Shown: in pieces, positions 25,575 to 33,587 of the stretch
Layout of the letters: the number at the start of each line of letters is the position of its first letter
Numbering within the stretch: the first letter of the stretch is position 1
Source of the DNA: Sediminivirga luteola
GTDB lineage: Bacteria > Actinomycetota > Actinomycetes > Actinomycetales > Brevibacteriaceae
Direction: 5' to 3'
Assembly (NCBI RefSeq): GCF_014639315.1
Contig: NZ_BMFY01000001.1
Location: 124,001 to 188,000, forward strand
Length of the DNA stretch: 64,000 bases
The notes under the pieces: model-generated
What the model was told of the DNA's origin: nothing
Databases searched by the model: none
Seen by the model: only the letters and a program-made list of their open reading frames with translations
Translations under genes and position numbers: made by a program

Positions 25575-26509
25575 CAACGATGCCCAGCGACCGGACACTT
25601 GAGGCGACAGTCCGGAACATCCTCGATCAGAACGTCGCGCTCGAGCCCGGCGACAGGATCCTTGTCCTCAGCGACGATTCCACCTGTGAACTGGCCACGC
25701 GATTCACCACTGCGATGCGAACTGTGCACGGGCACGCTGAGATCCACACATTCGCTGATCGGTCACGCTCAGGTGAGGAACCGCCAGAGACCGCGGTGCA
25801 CACGCTCTTGCAGTTCGATGCGGTGTTCTGCCTCACGCGGCACTCGCTCACCCATACCGCGGCGCGGAGGCAGGCGATCAACGCAGGCAAGCTGTTCATC
25901 ACCATGCCGGGTATCACAGCGCAGATGCTCACATCGGGCGCCTTGACCGCCGATTACGCCCGGGTGGAGCGGGAAACCCTGGATATGGCGGAGCGGCTGA
26001 CCCGCGCCGATGAAGTGGTCTTGAGAACCGGGAAGGATTGTGTGCTGCGCATCCCGGTCGCGGGCCGGGCCGGGATTGCCAGTACCGGCGTCTACCGGGG
26101 TAAGGCAACCGGAGGGAATCTCCCGAGCGGCGAGGCGTATCTGGCGCCCCTGGAGTATCGCGCCTCCGGCACCCTGCAAGTGAACGGTTCCATTGCCGGG
26201 ATCGGACTGCTGCGGGAACCAGTGCTGCTGGCCATTGAGGAGGGGCGTCTCCTCTCTGCGTCCGGGAGTGCGGGTGAGCGTCTTCTCGAGCTGCTCGGTG
26301 ACGGACTCGGCCGGCAGGTCGCCGAGCTCGGGATCGGTACGAACCACAAGGCGCGGATCATCGGTGAGATCCTGGAAGATGAGAAGGCCTATGACACCGT
26401 TCATGTCGCCTTCGGCTCCAACGACACATTCGGCGGCACGCTCGCGGCAGGCGTTCACATCGATTGCGTGGTGTCCGGTCCGACGATCGAATGGGTACCG
26501 GCGCCGTGA
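25571..26509 (+). CDS. M29-like leucyl aminopeptidase family protein
   Basis: 312 residues. The C-terminal half carries the family motifs 'GNLPSGEAYLAPLEY' (Glu ligand), 'ELGIGTNHKAR' and 'HVAFGSNDTFGGTLAAGVHID' (His and Asp ligands), shared by M29 thermophilic aminopeptidases and by NicX-type dihydroxypyridine dioxygenases. A metal-dependent hydrolase acting on the imported compound or on its opened-ring dipeptide is likely. The gene overlaps aroM by 4 bases, and its stop overlaps the nitroreductase GTG. Dioxygenase activity is the alternative. Confidence 0.8.
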   Translation: MTTMPSDRTLEATVRNILDQNVALEPGDRILVLSDDSTCELATRFTTAMRTVHGHAEIHTFADRSRSGEEPPETAVHTLLQFDAVFCLTRHSLTHTAARRQAINAGKLFITMPGITAQMLTSGALTADYARVERETLDMAERLTRADEVVLRTGKDCVLRIPVAGRAGIASTGVYRGKATGGNLPSGEAYLAPLEYRASGTLQVNGSIAGIGLLREPVLLAIEEGRLLSASGSAGERLLELLGDGLGRQVAELGIGTNHKARIIGEILEDEKAYDTVHVAFGSNDTFGGTLAAGVHIDCVVSGPTIEWVPAP

Positions 26510-27513
26510 ATGACCGGTTCCCGACGCCTCTGGAACGGATGACAGCCTCATCCAGTGCATGCGATTGCGGTGTGCAGAACGGCGGGACTCACGAGCCGGG
26601 CGATGACCTGGTGATGCACGAGAGCGCCATGGTCGCAGAACGCTTCGAGAGGTTCCGCGCACCCGAGACGCCGCGCCCCGGCGTGGCATTGCCGCCTGGT
26701 AACATCGAGGCGCATTTACGGCTTGAGACTCACCGTATCGAGAAGGGCCTGAGCATCGCCGAGCCTCGTCGCCCATTCGGGCGGTTGGCACAGGAACGCC
26801 TCACATTCCTTCTCGCGCTGGCTGCCGAGCTCTCCGGTAAGGGCGATGGTTTGGTGAGCGCAGAAGACCAGGCGCGGGAGGCACTGCGGGCATTGCAGCG
26901 GTGGAATAGCGCTGACAGGGGCACGCGCGATCCCGACCTCACCCAGCCAGCTCTGTTGGCGCCCGATGATGGTCCCAGCCGGAAACGGGACGCGCTGACT
27001 GAGTTCTTCGCGCAGCGGAGTAGCGTACGGTCGTTTGACCCCGAGAAACCGGTAAGTCCGGAAGCGATCGAGCGCGCAGTCGAAGTGGCCCTGCATTCGC
27101 CATCTGTATGCAATCGGGCGGCGGGCCGGGTGCACTTCTACGAGGGGCGGGCGGCTATCGGCCCGCTTCTTGACCTGCAGCAGGGAAACCGAGGGCTGAC
27201 GGGGATCAGGCATCTGGCCGTCGCGACCGTAGAACTGAGCATGTTCGCCGGTGCGAAGGAACTCACGCAACCGTGGATCGACGGCGGGCTCTTCCTGATG
27301 AATCTGGTGTGGGGGTTCCAGTCGCAGGGCATCGGAAGCTGTCTGTTGAATTGGTCTATGCCGGACGCCGCGAGCAGGGAACTCCGGAAGGTCGCCGCGA
27401 TTCCCGAATCAGAACTCATCGTCTGCATGCTGGCGTTTGGATACGCCCAGGAGGGCACCTACGTCACGCGTTCGGCCAAACCGCCACTGGCTCACGTCAT
27501 GACGCTGCACTGA
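26506..27513 (+). CDS. Nitroreductase-family protein with N-terminal extension
   Basis: 335 residues from GTG 26506, which overlaps the preceding stop (GTGA); an ATG at 26614 is also possible. The C-terminal 180 residues are a nitroreductase fold: 'RSSVRSFDPEKPVSPEAIERAV' (FMN phosphate region), 'HSPSVCNRAAGRVHFY' and 'WGFQSQGIGSCLLNW'. The N-terminal region includes 'LRLETHRIEKGLSI', seen in larger nitroreductases linked to polysaccharide and secondary metabolism loci. FMN-dependent reduction is expected; the substrate is unknown. Last gene of the OPT operon, followed by a hairpin. Confidence 0.8.
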   Translation: MNDRFPTPLERMTASSSACDCGVQNGGTHEPGDDLVMHESAMVAERFERFRAPETPRPGVALPPGNIEAHLRLETHRIEKGLSIAEPRRPFGRLAQERLTFLLALAAELSGKGDGLVSAEDQAREALRALQRWNSADRGTRDPDLTQPALLAPDDGPSRKRDALTEFFAQRSSVRSFDPEKPVSPEAIERAVEVALHSPSVCNRAAGRVHFYEGRAAIGPLLDLQQGNRGLTGIRHLAVATVELSMFAGAKELTQPWIDGGLFLMNLVWGFQSQGIGSCLLNWSMPDAASRELRKVAAIPESELIVCMLAFGYAQEGTYVTRSAKPPLAHVMTLH

Positions 27514-27550
27514 CACCGGCGCGGCCAGGCCAGGCCCCGGAGCTTCAGAC

Positions 27551-27588
27551 GAGGCGCTCCTGACCCCCATCGTCAGGGGCGCCTCGCT
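27551..27588. terminator. Terminator between convergent genes
   Basis: 14-base arms (GAGGCGCTCCTGAC / GTCAGGGGCGCCTC, one G-T pair) with a 7-base loop, placed between the nitroreductase stop and the stop of the opposite-strand gene, so it may serve both. No T-run. Confidence 0.6.
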
Positions 27589-27608
27589 GTGCACGTCACG
27601 TCCTAGCG

Positions 27609-28055
27609 CTACGCCGCCCCCAGCTCCCCGCGCCGCCATTCGGCGAAACGTCGGTCCAGGACGGCGCAGATCCGTGCGTACTTCTCCGGCGAATTCGGCT
27701 CGTGGTAGATGGTCGGGAGGCGGTCGTCGGAGAGCGCCACATAGTCGTCCAGGTAGTGCTCCTCGTAGTAGTCGCCGGCGAACGCCCTGCCGGTCTCGGA
27801 GAAGCAGTCGTCGCTGAGGGTGTCGTCACAGGTGTCACGGAGGACCTCGGCGCCGGTGAGGGTTCCTGCCCGCAGGCTGTCCGCAAGGCCGGGCTGTGAC
27901 TCGTGGACCAGTTCGCCGCCCAGGCCCCGTTCGATCGCCCAGGCCAGGAACATCCCGATGTGGGTGCGGCCGGCGTGGGTGTCGAGTTCCTCGGGGAAGT
28001 CGCTGCCAGTGTGCCAGGAGGCATCGTCGTAGGTCACTCCGTCGTGACGGCCCAT
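27609..28055 (-). CDS. Conserved hypothetical protein (DUF7832-like)
   Basis: 148 residues, acidic and soluble. 'YDDASWHTGSDFPEELDTHAGRTHIGMFLAWAI' near the N-terminus is a recurring motif of a small family of unknown function. It is followed by a variable middle and 'PEKYARICAVLDRRF' at the end. No catalytic motif can be pointed out. It lies alone on the minus strand between two catabolic operons, which suggests those operons arrived or assembled separately. It may be polymorphic-toxin immunity-like, but nothing here proves it. Confidence 0.65.
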   Translation of the reverse strand: MGRHDGVTYDDASWHTGSDFPEELDTHAGRTHIGMFLAWAIERGLGGELVHESQPGLADSLRAGTLTGAEVLRDTCDDTLSDDCFSETGRAFAGDYYEEHYLDDYVALSDDRLPTIYHEPNSPEKYARICAVLDRRFAEWRRGELGAA

Positions 28056-28256
28056 GTGCGCTCACTTCCTCTTCACGGTCGTTTCCGGCTTGCGCGGGAT
28101 CTTCTCCCTGGTGGGAGACCTCGCCCGCGGTGACTCCCCAAGCTAGAAGCCCGGAGTGTTCACCCGGTCGCGGCACCGTGACAGGCGCATGAACACTTGC
28201 CGAACGTGTCCGTCTGTAGGGACAAGCCGCCTGGCGGCAGCCTTTGCCGAGCGGTC

Positions 28257-28282
28257 GTGAGTGTGGTGGGGCCCACACTCAC
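28257..28282. repeat. Inverted repeat upstream of the ABC operon
   Basis: Perfect 10-base arms GTGAGTGTGG and CCACACTCAC with a 6-base centre, ending 8 bases before the next palindrome. It could be a second operator or a hairpin in the leader region of a longer transcript. Confidence 0.5.
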
Positions 28283-28283
28283 G

Positions 28284-28302
28284 TGCTATATTGTGGAACA
28301 AT
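28284..28302 (+). promoter_or_regulatory. Extended -10 promoter overlapped by a FadR/GntR-type operator
   Basis: TGCTATATT (28284-28292) is an extended -10. Overlapping it, ATTGTGGAACAAT (28290-28302) is a perfect palindrome that fits the FCD-type GntR consensus TNGTNNNACNA. A repressor bound there would block the ABC operon. The matching regulator gene lies at the far end of the operon (35534-36235). Confidence 0.6.
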
Positions 28303-28332
28303 CTTGAAGCGAAACGTACCGATTGGGGACTC

Positions 28333-29400
28333 ATGCCGGTGAACACGGACTCTCCTGCTGCGCGTGCCACCTCGGTTGACGGCGCATCGATCAAGGTGGT
28401 GGGAGCGGTCAAACAGTACGGATCGATGCGTGCCCTCGACGAGGTCACCCTGTCGGTCCGACCCGGTGAGTTCGTCGCGCTGCTGGGACCGAGCGGCTCG
28501 GGGAAGACGACCCTGCTGATGTCACTGGCCGGGTTCGTGCAACTCGACGAGGGAGAGGTCTCCATCGGCGGGGTACCGCAGACGCGCGTACCCACCTACC
28601 GGAGAAACCTCGGCATGGTGTTCCAGAAGTACGCGCTGTTTCCTCATCTCACTGTCGAGAAGAACATCGCCTACCCCCTGCGCAACCGCAGATGGGACCG
28701 GGAGGATAAGAAGCGGGCGATCGCAGAGGTCCTTGAGCTGACTGATATGACGCATCTCGCCGGCCGGAAGGTCCATCAGCTTTCCGGCGGCCAGCAGCAG
28801 CGCGTGGCACTTGCCCGGGCCCTGGTGTACAAACCGCCGGTACTGCTGATGGACGAACCGCTGGGCGCCCTGGACCGGAAGCTGCGAGAACAGGTTCAGC
28901 TGGAGATCCGCAGGATCCACCGGGTTCTGGGAACCACCATCATCTTCGTCACGCACGATCAGGGCGAAGCGATGTCCATGGCCGACCGCATTGCCGTTAT
29001 GAACCACGGCCGGATACTCCAGATGGACGGGCCGGAGGAACTCTACAACGCCCCGAATTCCGAGTTCGTCGCCGCCTTTGTCGGGCAGATGAACTTCTTC
29101 CGCCGCGAGTCGGGCCAGGTCCGGGCTGTCGATGCGGAGGCTACCGGTGCGTCGGATCCGGCCGCCGGGGCGCAGAACTTCGGCATTCGCCCCGAACTCA
29201 TGCGCATTGGAGCCGATGACGCATCCGGCCTCCGTGGGACGGTCTCGGAGACCATTTTCGAAGGCGCGAACCGTCATGTCCTCGTCGATGTCGACGGGGT
29301 GGCGCTGCGTGTGCAGGAACCCGCCAGCAATCCGTCCCGGACGATGGGGGACCGCGTCTCCCTGACCTGGGATCGGAGATCCGAAGTCATCTTCCCGTGA
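28333..29400 (+). CDS. ABC transporter ATP-binding protein (PotA-like)
   Basis: 355 residues from ATG 28333. Walker A 'GPSGSGKTT' (about 58), Q-loop '[11 protein letters not shown]', signature '[15 protein letters not shown]' and Walker B '[13 protein letters not shown]' are all intact. The C-terminal 80 residues form a TOBE-like regulatory domain, as in PotA and other spermidine/putrescine or iron(III) importers. It energises the fused permease two genes downstream. First gene of the operon, 31 bases after the operator. Its stop overlaps a possible GTG start of the binding protein gene. Confidence 0.92.
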   Translation: MPVNTDSPAARATSVDGASIKVVGAVKQYGSMRALDEVTLSVRPGEFVALLGPSGSGKTTLLMSLAGFVQLDEGEVSIGGVPQTRVPTYRRNLGMVFQKYALFPHLTVEKNIAYPLRNRRWDREDKKRAIAEVLELTDMTHLAGRKVHQLSGGQQQRVALARALVYKPPVLLMDEPLGALDRKLREQVQLEIRRIHRVLGTTIIFVTHDQGEAMSMADRIAVMNHGRILQMDGPEELYNAPNSEFVAAFVGQMNFFRRESGQVRAVDAEATGASDPAAGAQNFGIRPELMRIGADDASGLRGTVSETIFEGANRHVLVDVDGVALRVQEPASNPSRTMGDRVSLTWDRRSEVIFP

Positions 29401-29435
29401 ACAGTTCCGTGAACCCGCAGCGAAGGAAAAACATC

Positions 29436-30524
29436 ATGCCCCGGACGACAAAACTGACGACGATCCTCGGCGCCTCGGCCGCCGCCACGCTCCTCGCCAC
29501 AGGATGCGGCTCCGGCGCGGGAGGCGATGCCTCGGCGCAGCTCTATGTGGCGGACGGCGGTGGTGCGTGGGGAGAAGCGCAACGCCAGGCGTTCTTCGAG
29601 CCCTTCACCGAAGAGACCGGGATCGAGATCGTGCCGGCCTCGCAAGAATCACAAACAGCCATCTACGCTGCAGCGGAGGCGGGCAATCCCGGCATGGATG
29701 TGGTGAACATCGCCGCTTCGATGTTGCCGAACTGGGAGAACGCCGAACTTCTGCAGCCGGTCTCTTCGGATGGCTGGGAGACGGTCGACACCGCGGACTT
29801 CGACCCGTTCCCGGTACTCGACCACGCTGTCCCCTCGCTCATCTACGCCACCCAGATCGCCTACCGACCGGACACCACAGGCGGCGACTTGGAAGACTGG
29901 TCGGACTTCTTCGACACCGCCGCCTATCCCGGCCAGCGTTCGATGGGAGAGGGCTCGGTGCTGGCGAACGGCGTCTTCGAGATTGCGCTTCTCGCCGACG
30001 GCGTCGCACCCGATGATTTGTATCCTATCGATTACGAGCGAGCACTCGCGAAGATGGACGACTTGCGTCCGGACATCCTGACGTTCTGGTCCTCCGGCGC
30101 CGAGTCCGCCCAGCTCCTCGCCGATCAGCAGGTCGCCGCGGTGTCGGCATGGAACGGACGCGTGAACGACCTCGCGGCGGATGACGATTCCATCGCATAC
30201 ACATGGAACCAGGCGCTGCTGCATGTCGACTACTGGGCTGTTCCCGAGGGCGCCGACAATGTCGAAGCCGCTCAGCAGTTCATCGAGTTCGCCAGCCGCC
30301 CCGATCGCCAGGCGGAGTTCGCCGGCCTCATCACCTATGCGCCGACCAACGCCGCGGCCTATGACGACATCGACGAAGACCGGCAGGCTGCGTTGCCCAC
30401 CGCGCCCGGTCATGCCGACCAGGTCGTGCCGCAGAGCACCGAGTACTGGGGCGAGGAGTCCCCTGAGGGCGGCCTCTGGTCCGAGGTCGCGATCGGTTAC
30501 TGGCAGGACTGGATCTCCGGATGA
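29436..30524 (+). CDS. ABC transporter substrate-binding lipoprotein (PotD/AfuA-like)
   Basis: 362 residues from ATG 29436 (GAAGGA about 9 bases upstream); a GTG at 29397 is in frame but would lengthen the signal peptide. Basic N-terminus, hydrophobic stretch 'ILGASAAATLLATGC' and a lipobox Cys near residue 24 predict a lipid-anchored extracellular protein. The rest is a type 2 periplasmic binding fold of the polyamine/iron group ('FEPFTEETGIEIVPAS', 'YPGQRSMGEGSVLANGVFEIALLADG'). It captures the operon's unknown substrate. A 16-base-pair hairpin follows in the gap to the permease gene. Confidence 0.9.
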   Translation: MPRTTKLTTILGASAAATLLATGCGSGAGGDASAQLYVADGGGAWGEAQRQAFFEPFTEETGIEIVPASQESQTAIYAAAEAGNPGMDVVNIAASMLPNWENAELLQPVSSDGWETVDTADFDPFPVLDHAVPSLIYATQIAYRPDTTGGDLEDWSDFFDTAAYPGQRSMGEGSVLANGVFEIALLADGVAPDDLYPIDYERALAKMDDLRPDILTFWSSGAESAQLLADQQVAAVSAWNGRVNDLAADDDSIAYTWNQALLHVDYWAVPEGADNVEAAQQFIEFASRPDRQAEFAGLITYAPTNAAAYDDIDEDRQAALPTAPGHADQVVPQSTEYWGEESPEGGLWSEVAIGYWQDWISG

Positions 30525-30573
30525 GCCGCTGACCGCTGCTCCTGCTGTATTCCCTCCAGACAGCTCCTGGCGC

Positions 30574-30613
30574 ATGCCGCTGACGGGACCGTGCACCGTC
30601 CCGTCAGCGGCAT
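30574..30613 (+). promoter_or_regulatory. Intercistronic hairpin (mRNA stabiliser or attenuator)
   Basis: Perfect 16-base arms (ATGCCGCTGACGGGAC and complement) around an 8-base loop, between the binding-protein and permease genes and 19 bases before the next ATG. Hairpins at this point often protect the upstream mRNA or cut readthrough, giving more binding protein than permease. Confidence 0.7.
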
Positions 30614-30632
30614 CCGCGGATGAAGGATTCCC

Positions 30633-32429
30633 ATGAGACTTCCGTTCCACGGCTCTGCACGGGCCGCTTCGCGCCGACGCGCCACGCCGGGTGGCGCCAA
30701 GCGGGCACCGGTCCTGGCGGCTCTGCTGATTCCGGCTGTCGTGTTCGCCGTCATCGTGTTCCTTCTGCCGCTGGTGAACATGGTGTACGGCGCGCTCTTC
30801 GCCGACGGCGGGACGAGCACGTTCTTCGCCGACGCGACGGACCCGGTCTTCGTGCGGGTCCTGTTACGGACAGCAACCATCAGCGCAATCGTGACCGTGG
30901 TCTGCCTCGTGCTCGGGTATCCGGTCGCGTACATCGCTTCGCGGCAGGGCAGCGTCGTCGGGATCATCCTGCTCGGACTCGTCTGCCTCCCGTTCTTCAC
31001 CTCGGCTCTCGTCCGCACCTACGCCTGGACCATCATCCTGGCGGACCGCGGGCCCATCAACTCCTTTCTGATCGGCATCGGCGTCATCGACGATCCCATC
31101 CGGCTCGTCTACAACGACATCGGGGTGGTCATCGGCATGTCCCAGGTGCTCCTGCCGATGATGGTCTTCCCGCTATACAACACCATGCGCGGGATCGACA
31201 GGTCCTTGCTCCAAGCTTCCCGGAGTCTCGGCAGCAACGCGGTGCAGAGCTGGGCTCGGGTCTACCTGCCGCTGTCCCGCCCGGGCATCCTTGCCGGGTC
31301 CACTCTGGTGTTCATCTCAGCGATGGGCTACTACATCACGCCGATGCTCCTCCAGGGCCCGTCTTCGCCGATGTTCGCCCAGCGGATGGACACACTGCTG
31401 GGACAGCCGGGGCAACGCGGAACAGTGGCCACCGAGTCCGTGGTGATGCTGCTCATCACCCTTGTGCTCATGGTGCTCTTCCGCAAGCAGCTGGGGCTGA
31501 CACTCGACGCGTCTGCAGGTGCCCGCCGGAAGCTCAAGCAGAAGGCGGTCACTACAAGACGCGGGGACATGGGACGGTATCTGTCCGATGGCCTGCTCTC
31601 CCGATGCGGAACCGCTGTGAGCCGGGTGCTCGAGCCGGTCAGGCTCTGGATCGCCTGGGTGTTGACCCTCACGGCGATCCTGCTGGCCCTGGCGCCGTTC
31701 ATCATCATCTCGATCCTGGCGTTCAGCCAGGACGCCTATCTCAGGTTCCCGCCGTCCGGTTATTCGACCCAGTGGATCGAGTCGTACTTCTCCTCTCCGC
31801 AGTGGCTCGCAGCCACGGAGCTGAGCGTGCGAGTCTCCATCCTCGCCGCGCTCATCGGCACCGCGATCGGTTCGCTGGCGGCGTTCGCCATCGCTCGCGG
31901 AGCAGCGGGCCGTTGGTCGCCTATGGCCTATGTTTTCCTGATCGCTCCGCTCGTGGTGCCGCAGATCGTCGTCGCGGTGGCGCTGTTGTTCAGTTTCGTC
32001 GAGGTGGATGTCCAGGGCACCGAGACCGCGGTCTTCCTCGCATATGTGCTGCTATGCCTGCCGTATGCCGTCATCGTCATGAACACGGCTTTTCAGGGAC
32101 TCGACCGCGTCTACGAGAACGCTGCTGCGAGCCTCGGGTCATCACCGTCGCGGGTGGCCTACACGGTTGTGCTGCCACTGGTCGCTCCGGCCCTTATCGC
32201 CTCGGTGATGTTCGGTTTCGTGATGGGCTTCAGCGACCTGGTGTTCGCGCAGTTCGTCGGCGGGCCGGGAGCGGAGACGCTCGAACGGCTCATGTTCAGG
32301 ACGATCAGGGAAGTCGTCAGTCCCCAGGTCGCCGCAGTCGGCTTCCTCTTCTTCGTGGCCATCCTGATCGTCGGGATCGTCGCGGTCATCGTCATGCGCC
32401 GGCGTCAGAACGTCGCCGCGTCCCTCTGA
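30633..32429 (+). CDS. ABC transporter permease, two permease domains fused
   Basis: 598 residues holding two complete BPD_transp_1 domains that are usually separate PotB- and PotC-like proteins. The first has its EAA-type loop at 'ASRSLGSNAVQSWARVYLPLSRPGI' (about residue 195); the second at 'NAAASLGSSPSRVAYTVVLPLVAPA' (about 500). Each domain has about six hydrophobic segments, separated by a basic linker near residues 290-330. The fusion fixes the permease stoichiometry at one polypeptide per transporter. Fused permeases of this kind occur among iron/thiamine/polyamine-type importers. The start has GAAGGA upstream (30622-30627). Confidence 0.9.
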   Translation: MRLPFHGSARAASRRRATPGGAKRAPVLAALLIPAVVFAVIVFLLPLVNMVYGALFADGGTSTFFADATDPVFVRVLLRTATISAIVTVVCLVLGYPVAYIASRQGSVVGIILLGLVCLPFFTSALVRTYAWTIILADRGPINSFLIGIGVIDDPIRLVYNDIGVVIGMSQVLLPMMVFPLYNTMRGIDRSLLQASRSLGSNAVQSWARVYLPLSRPGILAGSTLVFISAMGYYITPMLLQGPSSPMFAQRMDTLLGQPGQRGTVATESVVMLLITLVLMVLFRKQLGLTLDASAGARRKLKQKAVTTRRGDMGRYLSDGLLSRCGTAVSRVLEPVRLWIAWVLTLTAILLALAPFIIISILAFSQDAYLRFPPSGYSTQWIESYFSSPQWLAATELSVRVSILAALIGTAIGSLAAFAIARGAAGRWSPMAYVFLIAPLVVPQIVVAVALLFSFVEVDVQGTETAVFLAYVLLCLPYAVIVMNTAFQGLDRVYENAAASLGSSPSRVAYTVVLPLVAPALIASVMFGFVMGFSDLVFAQFVGGPGAETLERLMFRTIREVVSPQVAAVGFLFFVAILIVGIVAVIVMRRRQNVAASL

Positions 32430-32468
32430 TACCTACTCATTCCTGGAAGAAAGGACACCCACGCTCGC

Positions 32469-33587
32469 ATGTGGTTCGCACCGGAAGAATACGATGCCCG
32501 CTTGGAACGTCTGCGTGAGCGGATGCGTCACGAAGGGCTGGACTGGGTCCTGATCTTCGAACCGGAGAATCTCACTTACATCTCGGGATTCTTCACCAAC
32601 GGTTATGCCACGTCGTTCGGCTTCCTGGCGGTCCCGATGACGGGAGAGCCGGTCAACGTCGTGCGCAAGGCGGAAGCGTTCTGGTTCCGCGACTCCCGCT
32701 ATCCGGATTCCGTGGTGTGGTGGGAAGACTGGCAGACGGTGGACGAGGTCGTCCGCATGGCGCTTGCGGAAGCCGGCGTGACGGGACGGGTGGGATATGA
32801 AGGCAGTTCCTGGCGGGCGAACGCGCGTTTGATCAACGGGATGATCGCCGCGTATCCGTCGATCGACTTCGTCGATGTGGGGCTTCTGGTCACGGCGCTG
32901 CGCTTCACCAAGTCTCCGGCGGAAATCGAGTACCAGCGCAAGGCCGGAAAGATCGTCGACGCTATGTACGCTGCGGCACAGGACACCCTCCGCGCCGGGA
33001 CGAACGAACGCGACTTCGCCGCGGAAATCTCACGGGTGGCGGTTTCGGCCGGCAGCGACTGGGCCCAGCCCGGGCCGATCTCCACCGGCGAACGCGCCTT
33101 CCACATCCACGCCTCCTACGAGGACAGGGAGATCGTCCCCGGTGACAGGGCATTCCTGGAGTTCACCCCGAGGGTGCTCGGTTACCACGCTCGTGCGATG
33201 CGCACCGCCGTCATCGGAGAACCCGCCCCCGAGATTCTCAGGACCTATGACGCGATGGTCCAGATCCAGGAGAGCGCCCTGCAGCATGTCAGGGCCGGAG
33301 TCAGCTGCCGGCCGGCCGATGCGGCGTATCGCGATGGGATGCGCGAGGCAGGTATCGCGGAGAACTACATCAACAAGACCTTCTACAGCGTCGGGCTGAT
33401 GCTTCCGCCGATCAGCTGGGAGCCTCTGCAGGTGACGAGCGCCAGCGATTTCACCTTCGAGGAGGGCATGACCTTCCATACCTATCTGAGCTATGACGGA
33501 TTGAACATCTCGGACACCATCGCCATCACTGCCGATGGCTACGAGAGGCTGACCAACTACCCCCGGGAACTGATGGTGATCCCCTGA
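32469..33587 (+). CDS. Creatinase-fold (M24-like) protein lacking canonical metal ligands
   Basis: 372 residues with the two-domain creatinase/prolidase layout. N-terminal domain 'LRERMRHEGLDWVLIFEPENLTYISGF' is typical; the C-terminal 'pita-bread' part starts near residue 140. The five metal ligands of M24 peptidases do not align. The DFG position reads 'FLEFTP', the SDxTRT position reads 'HARAMRT', the HGxGH position reads 'FYSVGLM', and both Glu positions are Tyr or Ser. The 'GERAFHIHASYEDREIVPGD' stretch does match the creatinase region with its catalytic His. A metal-independent amidinohydrolase-like reaction is plausible, but creatinase's own Glu in ALERT is Met here. Substrate unknown. 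Confidence 0.8.
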   Translation: MWFAPEEYDARLERLRERMRHEGLDWVLIFEPENLTYISGFFTNGYATSFGFLAVPMTGEPVNVVRKAEAFWFRDSRYPDSVVWWEDWQTVDEVVRMALAEAGVTGRVGYEGSSWRANARLINGMIAAYPSIDFVDVGLLVTALRFTKSPAEIEYQRKAGKIVDAMYAAAQDTLRAGTNERDFAAEISRVAVSAGSDWAQPGPISTGERAFHIHASYEDREIVPGDRAFLEFTPRVLGYHARAMRTAVIGEPAPEILRTYDAMVQIQESALQHVRAGVSCRPADAAYRDGMREAGIAENYINKTFYSVGLMLPPISWEPLQVTSASDFTFEEGMTFHTYLSYDGLNISDTIAITADGYERLTNYPRELMVIP

